Positions 47,518-61,500 are shown, counted from the first letter of the stretch. The stretch is DNA of 64,000 nucleotides from Fistularia commersonii (GCA_037954325.1 JBBMNZ010000026.1:6823501-6887500), one strand, 5' to 3'. Notes: generated from the sequence alone by a model not told the origin. Numbers and translations are program-made.

Positions 47518-47660
47518 ATTTCCGTCCAAGGGTTTGCGGTGGCTCCAGGGTCTTGCTGGCACAAACTGGGTGCTGGGGCGGAGGGTTTTGCCTCCTCTGC
47601 AGACAGGCCAGCATGGCGAGGTGGGCACAGTACAACAGCCGGGGGAGTTCGGCAGCCAAT
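47518..47660 (-). CDS. fam222a: FAM222A first coding exon (coding 47518-47614)
   Basis: On the minus strand the ATG at 47614 opens MLACLQRRQNPPPQH, continues PVCASKTLE, and ends TLGRK plus one base (T) before donor GTGAGT. Joining that T to the GT that begins the exon at 30981 makes TGT (Cys), giving RKCE, the same junction as human FAM222A (MLACLQRTQN at the start, RKCE at the junction). The coding part is 97 bases. A strong pyrimidine-rich acceptor (CTCTCTCGCCGCTCCAG) ends at 47661, so the exon is 47518-47660 with 46 bases of 5'UTR and at least one upstream leader exon is required. This exon is too short to stand out as an open frame. Confidence 0.93.
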
Positions 47661-48439
47661 CTGGAGCGGCGAGAGAGTGCAAGAAAAACAGAGAGAGGAA
47701 TGTCGAGTTAAGCAAGATGATTTGAGGTCAAATCCCCTTTGTCCTGTCTAGAAGGCCCAGCGGGGGCTAAATGGGCAAAAGTTTCTCACCCAGGATGTGA
47801 TTTGGAAAGCACGCTTACAATTTCCTGCCTCTCAGCTCTGTGCGCTGAATTATAAACGCGCACCTGCAATGGAACAGTACAGGTTCAGAGCACGGTCCGG
47901 GGGCCAGTCGCTCCGCGGCTCCGAATAGCACCGGCCCACGGCCACTCACCCACATCACTTGTCTATGAAACTGTGCTCAAAACAAACAGAGACACTCTCA
48001 GAAAATAGCAACACTTCAGCACTTTCGGGCACATTCCTTTCAGCGTGGTGTGTCTGTGTGTGTGTGTGTGTGCCCGCGTGTATGGTGATTGATGGTGTTA
48101 TCTATGGGCCAGAAAAAAATGGTAATGCTGGGAAAACAGCAGTCTATCTGCTGCAACTTAACATGCAACAGCTCGGGGGGACTGTCAGGAAGGGCCTCGG
48201 GGACTGAGTGGTGTCTGGATGTATGTATAGCTCTGTTCTGTACTGTACGGTCGCGAGTGTGTGTGAGAGCAAATGTGATGGGTGGGGAGGGGAAAACTGC
48301 CAGCCGTACATCAGAGCCGGTGACGGCACTAATCAATCTCCCTCTAGGCCATAAATCTCGAGCTCCACTCGCCCACCACCACCACCACCACCCTTTGCAG
48401 CCACCTTCACTCTTGAACACGGAGGGAGTTGCTGCTAGT

Positions 48440-48445
48440 CCCCCC

Positions 48446-48476
<31 letters not shown>
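48440..48476. repeat. Poly(C)27-poly(A)10 junction
   Basis: Twenty-seven consecutive C followed directly by ten A. Preceded by a short CACCAC run. Confidence 0.9.
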
Positions 48477-51089
48477 GCACATAACAACCCCGGCGGAAAC
48501 AAACGACACGGCTATATACATTGTTTTTTGTTGTTTTTTTTTTTTTTAAATCTATACATGAAATAGAATTGTACGGATCCCCTGCCCCGGGGTCCTCAGC
48601 ATCCAGGCCCTTAAGTTGCATGGAGGCTATCATTCATCAGTAACATACCGGTGTCACATAGCACAATGATGACTGATTAGAAAAGCCCTCCGCTTGTATC
48701 ACATGGCAGATGAGGACACTTGAAGCAAACTGGTAAATGCTTTTATGCGATAAAGATCGCGATTCATTCCTGATTGGTTCATTCACAGGATCGCATCGGT
48801 GCGCTCGCTGTGCCGTGTGCGAAATACCAGCGGAGTCTATTCACCTAGACAACACGCCTGTGTTTGTTAAAAATAAGGAGAAAAAAAAAAAAAATCGCAT
48901 TGTGGCCTTAATCTTAGCTCTGCATGTGTTTTAGTCTCTTGTCCAGAAGGCACTGATATGAAACACTATCGTACCCATCTGGGCCAGTCTCCTCTCATAT
49001 TAAAACAAAGAACACTGGCAAATATTTCATCTATGCTGTCAGCGCCAGCATCTCCCGCCATGATGCGTGGCAGATTATTGAAAAATGATTTCTCATGCGC
49101 CTGTCACAGGCTTGTCCCCCCCGTTATTTATTTTCCCAGTGAATCACTAAATGAACATTTAGCCACCTGCCATCAGTCCATTACTTAGCTTTATAGATTA
49201 TCATTTTATTATGAAAGAAAGCAATCACAATAATTACCAGATAAATTAATGGCACTTCATAAAAAGACTCGCTCCTGCTCTCCCTCAATGCAAAATATAA
49301 AGAACAGTATTGATCATCTGGAAAAAAAAAAAAAGGCAAATTCCATCACACCTGTCTTGAATAACGCAGAGCGGAATTTCAAGCGAGCCAGGAGAGAAAC
49401 CGAGACTGGATGTGTTCGGCACTTTGTTCAGCACCTCAGCACGAGTGATTCTAGGGGATAGCTTTATAAACTTATGCCAGTGCCCTAGTTATTTTCACGA
49501 ATAAAACATACTGGAAATGGTAATCAATTGCTTATTCTCAACTCTAGTAAGCCTTATTGCCTAGAACCTATAGAATACGGCACCATGCCGTTATGATAAA
49601 AGATATTTCACCCAAAAAAAAAAAAAGAATTAATTACAGCTTTAGACTCCAAATGTCTGGTTAATTTCACCATTTTTCCTCTCACACACAGACACTCTCA
49701 TACACACTTCAAATGGAAGAGAGGGGCCACTCTATTTCTCGCCAGGTGCTTGAGCGAAAAAAGGTCGCTTGCGGTGCCATTTCCTCAGACACACAGGCAG
49801 GCCTGGCCCAAACACACTGGCACTTTGAGCTCATTACTGGCTATTCACATAATCCTTTCTCTGTGTTCTTTCAGTGAGGATACTAATTTCACGACGGAGC
49901 CATCCTCCCGGCCCATTTGTTAAAACACATTGGTGAGAGCGAGGACGGGTGCGCGCGGCGTAGATTGAGACTAAAAGCTAGTCTGACGGGGGGAGGCGGG
50001 GGTGATACTTCCGCGGTTTTCACTTGCCGAAATGAAAGACAATCGTGTAACTACCCTCCATTTTTCTCCATTTGCTGCTCACCAAATGTATTCGGAGGCA
50101 TTATGCTTTGCTGAAAGAGACCCACTTTTTTCAATTCAATTTCAAGAACCAATTTTCTCCCATTATTGCCTTAAAGAGCGAAGCAGAAGGAGCAAGACTT
50201 TGGCTTGTTTGTCATGTCCCCCCCCCCCCCTTTCACCTATACACCTCTTATTAGGTTTTTGTGCTGCCGAACAGATGTCTATCAGTGGCAGGAAATTTCG
50301 ACCGCACCGAAACCCAATGAGGCATCATCCAGCTGGCCTAAAATAGCCTGTCATACCTGGGTCAATCCCCCTGAATGCCCTGGAGAATGTGACAACGCGC
50401 ACAAACACACTCTTGCCCCGCATGCTGCCGGGGGAGAGAAGAAAAAAAAAAAAAAAAAACTTCCTGCACTTCACTCACCCATCAAATCCACTCACAGGTC
50501 TCCTATTACACCCGTGCAGGGATATCTCAAAAGCCAGGATGTCTATCTGCTCTCCCCCGTTCTGATAACACTGCTGCAGGGTTTGCAATGGGGGCGGAAG
50601 ATCAGTCCCATGAGATGAGGGAATAAGCTCGAATCAAGAGGCATTGGGCGAGGGCTATTTCTTAGTTAAAAGGTTCTTAAACAGCAGTGGAGATCAGAGG
50701 AGATGTCTCCCTGTACCCAGAGCTGTCTGCCCAGATAAGCATCCTGCCAAGTGCCGGGTGTAGGGTGGTCATGGGTGAATAAGCCGAGTGTATGTGTGCG
50801 CTATGAGCTAGACATGCTCAGGTGAAAGGAAGCACGGGGCAGATGGCAGATAATGGGGTTGGCTGGTGTCAGAGATTTCTTTTTTAAAATGGCAGTATAT
50901 GTTTCATATTCATTTGATTGAACTGCAGTAGGAATCACACTTAAAATACAAGCTAACACCTTGTGTGGATTTTATGCTCAATATTGCGCTTGGATGTTAA
51001 ATAGCATTTTAAATTTTACTGATATCAGTAGAATACCTTCACTGATTCAAAGCTTCTCTTACATGAAAAGCGGAAACAATGGAAATAGG

Positions 51090-51263
51090 TGGGTGGCATG
51101 GTGGCGCAACCATCAACGCTTCTCCCTGACAGCAAGAGGGTCTGTGGTTCGATTATCGACAGTTTGCATGTTCTCCCCGCGTCTGCGTGGGCTTCTTGCG
51201 GTTTCTCCGCTTTCCTCCCACGGTCCAAAAACAAGCGGTGGGTCAGTTGGAGAACCTAAATTG
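51090..51263 (+). mobile_element. tRNA-derived SINE-like element
   Basis: The block GGTGGCATGGTGGCGCAACCA has the shape of a pol III A box. GGTTCGATTATC follows about 55 bases later as a B box, and then come TTTGCATGTTCTCCCCG, GTCTGCGTGGG and CTTCCTCCCACGGTCCAAA. This order is a common teleost SINE family as I recall it. The copy has diverged (for example ACCATC where the family has AGTGGT), so it is old. Polarity is plus. Confidence 0.75.
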
Positions 51264-52271
51264 TCCTCCCTCATTGTATTTTCGGATTTCCAGTGACCCC
51301 TTCACAGTGGCTACGGAGCCTTGGGCAAGACCTACGGCCGGAACGCCGCAAGGAATGTTATTGGACGGTAATACTTCTCCTTAGTTGCTATCAAATGTCC
51401 TGCAAACATTGTTGCAGTTAATCTTTCATAGGAAATACACCATATGGGTCTTTTAGTTCATGACCGCCATGTCGGCCATGTTTGTATCTTCAGTAGCCAA
51501 TGGATGGATTTGAAGAGTGAAAGAAATCGGAAGCCAACAGATTAATCCGTGAGGCGGACTGACACTGCTCTGCAGTGAGAAGAACAAAAGTGTGCATTCT
51601 GCGGTGGAGATTACCTAAAAGAATAAAAACAAGGCTTTATTCCGTGCGATGTGACAGTATCTCAACATCCCCAAAACCGGGCTAGTAAAAAAAAATAAAA
51701 GATAAGAAATACTTATAATGTTAAACTTGTGCATTGGATGTGATACCCTGGCACTTCTAACAGCCCGTGGACCTCATTTATACACTTCCCTTAGTTCTGG
51801 AAAGCAAATCAATTATCTTGCTCTCATCAAAGTTTGACTCTCTTAATCTTAAAGTGTCTCCGGTGAACTGGCGCTTTCCGGCGCAAGAACCAGTTGTGGT
51901 CATGGCGCCCCGACAGACAGCCTCCACAATAAGCAGGGGTGGGGCTTCGGCCTAATTGAATGGCGACCCTGCCGTCTCACTGTGGGACGCCCCATGCAGT
52001 GCTTTTAACAAGCTGCTGTGTCTCTCCTCTTAATAAGCCCAAACAAGTTAATCCAATCGACACACTCAAACCCTTTCCTTTTCTTTAACAAGGCACTGCC
52101 TCTACCCCCTTAATCCCTGGCTCCCCCTTTTCCGTCACCATACCGTCACATGAATGGTGGAGAGTGAAAGGCTCCATTAGGAGGGACTGGCAGTAAACCC
52201 CTTCGGCTCGCCACTTTCCACACATCCGCACTAAATAATTTGCGCTTGTACTGTATATTTTTGTCCCAGCG

Positions 52272-52299
52272 ACACACACACACACACACACACACACAT
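52272..52299. repeat. (CA)14 microsatellite
   Basis: Fourteen uninterrupted CA units. A shorter imperfect CA run follows at about 52379-52400. Confidence 0.9.
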
Positions 52300-54748
52300 A
52301 TTCGCCTGGTATAAAATTGTCTATTTGGAAATGGCGCACAATGAGAGGGTTATGCTTGCTGACCCTGATCCGTGCGCATACACACGCATACACACACACA
52401 CGAAAAATTCTGAGGGGACATTTGTAGACAGGCACGCACTGTGGGACATAAAAAAAGGCATTGTTAACAAACCCTCCCAGCTCCACAAACACAAGCTACT
52501 GATTCTCTAACAATACAAGCCCCTGGATGCTCTCAACCACCAGCTCTGCACAACCTCACACCAGCACAATAAATAACCTGCACTACAAAAGGCCATTGTG
52601 TGTAAAAGCCTACAGTTTAGGCATTATTGCCATGATATACAGTGTTGGAATAACATATTGGCAGCTAAGTCTTATATATACGGTGCGGCATGTCAGTGTT
52701 ATTGGGGCTTTTACAGCCTGGTATTCCATGCCGTCATGTTTATGAGAGGTTTCTCTGCAGATGAAGGGCGTCTTGGCAAAAACACTGAGCTGTTCGGTTT
52801 CCATATTCCAGTCAGTTTCAATAGCTTCATCCGCGGGATGAAGGGTGAGGAATATCTGGCAGTCCAATGCAGCGCGTCGGCTGTCATCTCTGATCAAAAC
52901 ACGGCTGCCTCGACTAATGTCAACCCTGTAATAGCAATGAGGACTAATTGACTTCACGGCCAACTGCTGCATCTTCATGCTGGGCTTGGTTTCATTAATG
53001 CTAAACAACAGGCGCGGAAGACAGCCAGCCATTGTGGTGTCGCCGCAGCTATATTCAAAGTGAAGGCACAGCAGATGCAAATTCAGGATTTATAAAGATG
53101 GAGGAGACATTGAGGTCTCAATGCTTGGAAACCGACCGCTATTGCATTGTGAACCAAATTAAAGACAAACACTGTTTAATATACAAGACAAGACAGCCTA
53201 CAGGTGGTTTTGGCCTAGATTGATTAGTTCTTGGGGAGGACTCTTGATAAACTGCGGTGTCCAGCTCGTGATCCTCTTTGGAGCCAACAAATCATCATGA
53301 AGTCATAAGAGAAAGACTTCTGCAGCTTTACTGTAACAGTTGTACCCAACTTCTGTGGGAACGCAGTTGTCATTATTAGAATCTCCAGCAAATTACAGTT
53401 TTCATGTTGTGTCAGTGAGGGAGGCAGATTAAGGATATTGCAATTGCCAACTTTGTTAGCGATCATTATTTGCGGTCATTGTTGCCTTTGCTGCTTTCAG
53501 TAGATGCGTGAATGTCGAATTTTGAACAAAGGGTTACATGTGTCGATCGTCTTTAAGGCGTTCTTCAGTGCAAAAAGGAGTTAGAAAAGCCTCCGGCGAA
53601 GAGAATACTGAACGGGAGTGGCAGTGATAATAACAATTTCAAACAATTGATTAAAACCGTCTGACCAAAGCCAATATTTGAGGAGAGGATTTGACAAAGC
53701 GTACTAAAAACAAGAACTACACATTTTGCTGCTTCTCCTGTTTCAAAACACAATGAAATGGAAATTTAGGGGTGTGAAATAAAGAGAAAAAAAAAAAAAA
53801 AAAAAAAAAGCAATATCAATGTAAGACAAACAAGTATAAAGAAAAATGACTAGCCTTATACTCATATTTGAAAAGGTATGTTTCCTGTACGGTCATAAGT
53901 CTGAAATCTAATAAAATGCTTGTGATCTCCCCGCTGGCTGACTCTCATCTTCTCAAATCAGCCAGTTTCCTGCACAGAACAACCAAAGTGCTCTTCCAGT
54001 ATGACTGAGCCTCTGTGCTCCCGCTGATGCCAGTGAGGGACTTTGAGCGATGAGAGTGAGGCTTAAGATTGTCAGACAAACCACAGGGGGAAACACATAG
54101 TCTTCTGCTCTTATTGCCTCAGCCTTTGTTGCATTGTTTTTGCAGAGTAGCAGCGTCGCTTGTCATCCAGTGGCACAGAATGTCGAACAGATGTGCAGTT
54201 TATGCTAAACTGTTGATCACGGTTATACGCGGGGTATATAACCTTGTGCCGACGCAGCAACGAACATTGCTCGGAAAAAGGCTCCTTATGTATATTTACT
54301 GCAAATACAGTTGAATAATGCAAGACTTCGGGGTGGAAATCACATGACCTCAAATTTTTTTATTTTTTGGGGGGGGTGATAACTCACGATCACTTTTTTT
54401 TTTTTCCCCCCGCAAGCCTGAATACATTCTCAGAAAACCTGATTACGGGCCATTTGTAAACCATTGTCGGTGTTGTGAGAATGTCTTATCCCAATCTGAC
54501 ACAATCTTTTATTGTTCTAGACAGGTCCATTCACAGCTTAACACAACAAAAATAAAACAAGGCTTCTCCCCCCCCCCATTACCCATCCTACGGTGGCTCA
54601 CTTGAATATTCAAACAGTTTTCATTGTCTTTCTGTGTTTTGTTCATTGTTTGTTGTGCTGTCATTCCTCAGCTTGGCTCCTGAACTTCAAAGAAAGGCTT
54701 ATGTCAGTTGATGATGAAATGGAGTGAGCGAGCGAGGGGGGCGGGGGG

Positions 54749-54749
<1 letters not shown>

Positions 54750-54783
<34 letters not shown>
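54750..54783. repeat. (GA)n microsatellite
   Basis: About 16 GA units preceded by a G-rich stretch. Confidence 0.9.
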
Positions 54784-54786
<3 letters not shown>

Positions 54787-55316
54787 TTCATGCAGAATGG
54801 CCCTGCCTCCAAATGTATGCTTATTAATGGGTGTTCAATAAATCAATGGAATATAATTAAATTCAAACAATGGGATTTCTTCTGCCGCTTTCCGAAGCTT
54901 GGCTCTACACATCGCTCTCTGCTGCGCCTAAGGTGACCCCAATTCCCATGGTCCAAAGGACAACTTTGCTGTCTTTCACTGGAGGGTGTCACAGATCCAA
55001 TATCCAGCCATGCATAACATTAGTGTGTTGTGAAGCCCACAAGGCAATCAAATAGTCCACCGGCGAAATGTTGACACTGATCCCATTTGATATATTTGAA
55101 GTGTGACAAAACCATTTTTGCTCTGCTGGATATTGAGGACTATAGAGGAGAGGATGACACAACCACTCACAGATAAGCTAGCAACGGAGGGAGAAATTTC
55201 ATTTTGCGAGCCGCGGTTTCCGTCGCCGGGACTCGACAGTCTGCGCCTTTGCTCGGCTATTGTCTCTCTGCTGCCTCTTGAAGCCAATGGAGAGCGAGAG
55301 AAAGAGAGACCGAGAC

Positions 55317-55338
55317 GGGGGGGGGGGGGGGGGGGGGG
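55317..55338. repeat. Poly(G) tract
   Basis: Twenty-two consecutive G within a moderately GC-rich block (55200-55480). Confidence 0.88.
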
Positions 55339-57600
55339 ATCCAAGTCGCCAGAAAGTGAGGTGAGGCCGCGGTCACTAAGTCGCAGATGGCACCGCCGAG
55401 ATGTCCATGCAGCAGCCATCCAGGAAGTCTTTATACAGAAACCCAAGGACCCTCCAACCATTCGAGGACGTAGCGGTCTGGCAGTGCCTGTCTGCTGCTG
55501 AGCTAACTGTGGTGCATTTAACAGTCAAAAGCACGATCCTACCGTCGATGCGCAACGATCGGGAATAAATAAACCGTTTTAGCGCTAGAAAAGTTGGTAA
55601 GGGGTTGCTGCAAGCAGTGAGTGGTGACAGAGAGAGAGAGATGAGATGCAAGCTCACTGCCGAAATAAAAGCCCACGCGTGGACCGGCTCAAGGATTTTG
55701 ATAAATTTCGTTGCTCTTGTGTATCATTTGGTGGACTGAATCCCGGCCTTCCCCCCGCCTCGCGGTTTACTGTTCCAAAAGAAAAAAAAAAAAGAAACAA
55801 CTAAAAGAAGAACGCGATTGCGGGACACCTGTTTAGATTTACCCCTGTGCTACCATGACTTCAAATCTCCAGACAGGCTGGAGACGCTTCATTGAAGTTT
55901 CCAGCAGGATAAAGAGATAGATTTGACAGAAAAACAACAACAACAAAAAAAAAAAAAAAAGAAAATGGTCCGAGTGAATATGCAACTGTTACTGAAATAG
56001 GGTTCAAAGCTTTTTCTCTGAGCTCCAGATGAATGAAGTTGGTCAAAGTAATTTAGTTTATTGATGTTACTAGCGGAGTTGTTTTTTTTTTTTTTTTCTT
56101 TATGGTAGTCAAGGCTCTAAGCACATCAAACATATCAGAGAAAATAAATGCCCTGGAGACATCCCTCTTCCTGAAGACTCCCCGGCAGATGAGCTCCTTC
56201 TGCTCTGTGTGTTACCGCTCGGTGCCTTGGTTTGTCCTTCACAAGAGACAGGTAACACTGCCAAGACCCAGTAATTAGTGCAGATGGAGACTGTAATACT
56301 CTCTTCCCCTCCCTGCAGAAATGCCAAGGGAGGCAATCTATAAATTCCTGCATATTAATGCAATTTAAAACCACTCCAGACACCTTGCTGGAGGCAGGTG
56401 ATAAAAAAAGGAAGGCGGACTACCTGGGACGCAGCTGCTGATATGCTGGTGACATCAGACCTGTCTCAGCAACTTCCTGACCCAACACCACTAACACATG
56501 CCCGAGCCCGCGCGCACACACACACATATATACACACACACACATACAGACATACACACAAAAATAACTCGATAATTTATCTCCTTTGTCAGGAAATGCT
56601 TTCAAAATCCTGACCTTAGGCTTTACAACTGGGTCTCTATCAATAATTAAATGGTAATCTAAAAACCCATTTTAGTTGGGTCATCTTTCTGAGCCATTGT
56701 CCCTGCGTCTCCTCTTCCTCGATCTATTTTTTCCACTTTCTGTAAGATCTAGTTAGAGATTCCATTAGCATGAGAAAGCAGGCTGGTAATTGTCTTCACC
56801 CTACTGAGTGATCCCTGGATAGAGGATTAGGCTGAGAGAAAGCCCTATTTCAACTCCGAGCACAGATGCTGCCCACAGCCACCCACTCCAGATTAGATTA
56901 GACTGCGGAGGGATGAAACCAAATGGTAACTTCAAGCAACATTATCTATAAAGTGTAGACCGGGGGGTTAAGACCAATAAACTTCAATTCACCTTGCGCC
57001 ACCAGCTGTGCTACTTTGTTGTCTCTCTTCCCTTCCTTTCTTTGGCGAGGGGGGGTAAAAATAGGTATGATCCGCTAATAGACTTTTTGCCTAAACATTT
57101 TTGAAGGATTGGAGGTGGCATTTGGAAAATTTGTGCTCTCCCTCTGATAAATGCAGAGTGTTTAGAACTGGATCTGCCTAAATCATCCCCGTGGGCCACC
57201 CTGTCCGTCACTAATCTGCCCGCCACCATCCATTCATGAGGAGGTGTCACATTTCTGGCACTCCTCCATGGGATAAACGGTTCAAAAAAAAAAAAAAAAA
57301 AAAAACACACCAGAGCGTCTCCTCTTGACCTTTCCGTAGAGATGATCGATTAAGCCCATCAGATTTATTCCATAAACAGGCAACCATTACATCAAAAAGG
57401 CAAGGAATTTACCTCAGAGGCAGAACTTAAATCCGCATAAGCTTCACGAGGGGTTCCAATTTTTATTGCCTTTTCAATCCACTTCTTGTGGCGCATTAAT
57501 AAGCGTGGGCTTCTCTACCTGTAATCATCCGCGCAAATAAGATCCGAGGGGAAGAGTTTATGGAAACCTCGGGAGCAAAAGAACCGTTAAGCCCGCTCAC

Positions 57601-57716
57601 CTGCCGCGGCGGGACACCGGACGGCGAAAACGACCGCAAAATAGCCTAAATACATCTGCTTCTACGAAAAACAGGCGGGGGCTCCTCTGTTCCATTTTCC
57701 ACCTGTCCAGGAAGCT
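57601..57716 (-). other. fam222a: Candidate FAM222A leader exon
   Basis: On the minus strand a GC-rich stretch ends GCCGCGGCAG|GTGAGC (exon base 57601, donor at 57600), a strong donor. A plausible acceptor, TTTACCCGGCAG, ends at 57717. The exon would be untranslated and could splice to the acceptor at 47661. This rests only on splice-signal quality and GC content. Confidence 0.25.
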
Positions 57717-58442
57717 CTGCCGGGTAAAGCAAGACCTGTTTTTTAAAAAAAAAAACGTCTACGGCTCTTTCCCCGAGCCATTAATTTACAACACTGCAGG
57801 CTTCCTGTTTTCATGCTTGAACACCTTCTGCACGCTCTCGGCAGAGGACAACGCCAGACTATCCGAAGAACAAAGAGAGACGGGTATTTCAACGGCGGAG
57901 CGCTTTTAAAACCACAACAAATCACACCTCACTCCCGGCTCGGAGTGTGAAATTTGAAGAGGATGGGGAAATAAATACATTAAAGAAAAAAAAAAAAAAG
58001 TAAAAAATAAAAAGTTGCCTTTTACCCGAGGAGGGGAGCACACTCCCTCCGTCAAGTCCTGCTGGTAATTGATCACAGCGGCCATTTAGCTCTGCTTCAT
58101 CTCCGAGCGACTCCTGCTCTATGGTAATCATATGCTATTTGAATAATGAGGCAATACCACCACTCCTGCTGCCCGTTCCCCCCTGCATCTTTGACTGGAG
58201 ACTTTGATAGACACAAATTCTAGCTCCATCCATAAAGCTCCTCTCGTGCATTTTTAATAGAATCTATTACTTTAGGATTAAATTATAAAAGACTATCCTC
58301 CCTGAATTTTTAATAGTTTGCATAATTGGTATCAGGGCCTGAATGAGAACCATAAAAACCCAGTTTGTACAGGACAGGAGTGGCGCAACAGGGCCGGGCG
58401 TAACCACATGATGCTATCGCGGGGGGGGGGGGCTGCGCACGC

Positions 58443-58445
<3 letters not shown>

Positions 58446-58510
<65 letters not shown>
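58446..58510. repeat. (CA)32 microsatellite
   Basis: The longest dinucleotide run in the window, about 32 uninterrupted units, next to a run of G at about 58421-58432. Confidence 0.95.
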
Positions 58511-58512
<2 letters not shown>

Positions 58513-61500
58513 GAGGATGTGAACACGCACATGCACGCGCACCAGCAAGGACGATATTGCTTGAAGCTCGTTTTTGTGGAGAATTAAGTTGGCGTAGTTG
58601 ACAGTAAGGTCACAGAACATGATAGCTCTAGAAGGAGCCTGGTGAAAGGGAGGGGTGTGTGTGGGTGGGTGGGGTCACCTGATGAAAACCGGAGACATAA
58701 ACCAGGTGTCTACGGGCACCTGCTACCGCTGATGTCAAACCCGCCAAACTCACTGGGGGAAACAGCAAAAACTACTTAGCAGGTTTACAGCCCGACTTTG
58801 TCCCCATGGACACTGATAATTGCGTTCGGTTATCTTCGGCGGAAACGTATTTCTCATCTTGCTTTCCTCGGCCCCGGGCAGATCAGCCGCGAGTTAAATG
58901 TCAGCGGCAACCGTCGCGCCCTCTTCCCAGCTCTTTACCATGACAGACAGAGGATATGAGGGGTCCAAAATGTGTCTGAGGCATCTCCTACAAACCAGAG
59001 ACCCCTTAGAAAATTTATGCACGTCACCATCCCCCAAATTAGCACCGCGGGGACACCCCCCTCACCGCCTCGCCTGCTGGCGAGCCGGCGGCGTCTCTTT
59101 GGCATATCTGTACCAGAGAAAATATTTCACACTGTATGAATTATTAAGTGCGGGGCCAGTGCTAAGCAGTATGGAGATAGACCAGTTATTCACAGCTCTA
59201 TTGGGATGGATGCGTCGGAAACCCGGCCGCGCGCCTATCAGATCGTTTGTCACGAGCGATAGACAATTTACAATGAGAGAATTTTCAATTTATTCATTCT
59301 GCTGTCACTGCAGTTTTCTACCTCCACTCATTCCTCTCAACACCCGCCCTCTCCTCCCTTTAACTCTGTTTTGTCTGATGGGTGTGTGTGTGTGGGTGGG
59401 TGTGTGTGTGTTGGGGGTGGGGGGGGGTGGGCTGCAAGCCTGAACCAGCTGCCTGCTCCTCTGTCTGAAACTGTTGCTCGACCGAAAAAAAAAAAAAAAG
59501 GTTGAAACATATGTGCAAAGATAAAACAGTCTCGCTAAGTTTAATCATCTTAAATGAAGGAAAGGTGTGCTCGGGACATGACGTGACAGCTGAAGGATTT
59601 GGGGCCCCGTGGTGAAGCTCTAGCCGACTGCGGTTCTGTGATAAAGGAGAGCAACAGGAAATGAGCGGCTGTGGGGGGTGGAGGGGGGGGGGGGGAGAGC
59701 TTGGCTTTGCCTCTTTGGGACTAAGCTTCTGTTAAAAGCTGAGAAACCAAGATCACCCCACTGGAGTCAAATAAAACAAAGGGGTGGATTAACTCACTGT
59801 TGATTTATTTACACTCGCAAAAAGCATGTTGGTTAGCTTGGGGGAGAGAGAGCACTTCCACACAAAACAATCGGAACAATTTAGCAAAAGGAAAAAAAAA
59901 AAAAAAAAAAAACAACAAAAACAATATCATCCAAAGAACAGACTCCGTGGGGCACAAAAGTACTTAGTGTTTCACTTGTTTAGAAGTACCGAACAAAAAC
60001 ATCCGTGCAAACTGGAAGCGGAGCTCGGCGCAAACGTTCAGAGGAGTTCATTTCAGACGTTAATTTCTGAAGGTGACCCGGCTGTCAAAACATCCACGTG
60101 TTTTGTTTCTATTCAAATTCCATCCGTGGATGCAGCAGGGAGCAGACAGCCCTCCTCTGCTATTCCAAGAGGCAGGAACTCTGGATTGGCGGAAAAACAA
60201 AAATAAGAAAAAAAAAAAAATGTTTGTCTTTCCGGGGCTAAAAGTACAAGAGGAATAGCAAATGAGCATCTTTGTGGGTCTAAATGCTCACTGAGAGCAG
60301 TTTGACCTGCAAAGCAGCCCAGAGTGTTTCTCCATCTCTGATGTCTTTTGAAAGCCTGACACAGTGGGTTTGCACTGAATAGACCTTGATGTGAAAGGCA
60401 GAGATTTTAGATAAATGTCCTCACAGGCAAGGCCTATGCCCTCTTCCTGATGATGCATTCTTATACTCAAACACCCCCCCACACACCACACCCCTACCCC
60501 TTACACACAGAAACACACACACACACACACACACAGAAACACATCATGCCAACAATCCCATTGAGGACGGCATTTGTTTTTGGAAAAGGTGACCCTGTTG
60601 CCTAGGGGCCTGTGAACAGGCACAATGAAGTCCTCTCATCCTGCACACACGCAGCCGGCTGTGTTGGAACCGATGATGGGTGGGGGTGGGAGGGGGTGGC
60701 GGCGGGCTGGGGGGGGGGGGGGTACATCACAACACCCTGCAACTGCAGTGTTAAAGCCCTATTCAGGAAGCCCCCTGAGATAGCTCCTTTCACACCCTGA
60801 ACAGACGGAGCAAAATCCCTGGTTGTAACCCAGAGTCACGCAGTCAACAGATGGAGCAGCTATTGAGTGAAGGATTGCAGGCAGAGGCGGCTCCCCATCT
60901 TTCCCCCGCTGGAAACAATGGGGCAGCAGGTCAAGAGTGCTGTCTCCGGGAGGACGGGGGGGGGAGGAGGGGCGTGCTCCGACACAGTCGAGCTATGCTC
61001 GCGCTTTGAAACTGGAGGAACAGAGAATGTTTTTGAGACGACGGGTGGAGGGGAGGAGGCTCATGGAGGCATGTGAGGCGCTCCGGCTGGTTGACGAGGA
61101 ATATGGGCAGGTGGAGAAGGGCTTGTTTGGCGTTTGACATTAGCCTGTTCTGTTGGGGACGACGCAAAAATCACGGTTTAATGCACATTTCAAGGACCGA
61201 CTGGTTCGACCTGACTGCACGCACGGTCCTTTGTTGCCGGCCAGAAAACTAAGTACCTTGAGGTTAGAAACACTTATCGCTGTACACACTTATGGTATCT
61301 CAAAAGGCCTATTTTTCACGAATAAAGACGCGGATACGATGAAAACAGAGGTCAACTAGACTCCGGTTCTTCCTGGTTAACGTAGGTGGTGTAAAAAAAT
61401 GTTTTAAAAAGAACTCATGTAAGAATCCCAGGCGGAGATGAAGAAAAGCCTGCGTGAATGGTATTATATTGTTATGAAGTTTTTATTAATGGACTGATCT

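Noticed and set aside
51090..51170. Possible tRNA gene
   Set aside because: The A and B boxes are part of a longer SINE-like element with family-specific tail sequence, and no cloverleaf can be drawn.
58898..59443. 181-codon plus-strand open frame
   Set aside because: No family resemblance, ends in a GT microsatellite translation, and no convincing splice or promoter context.
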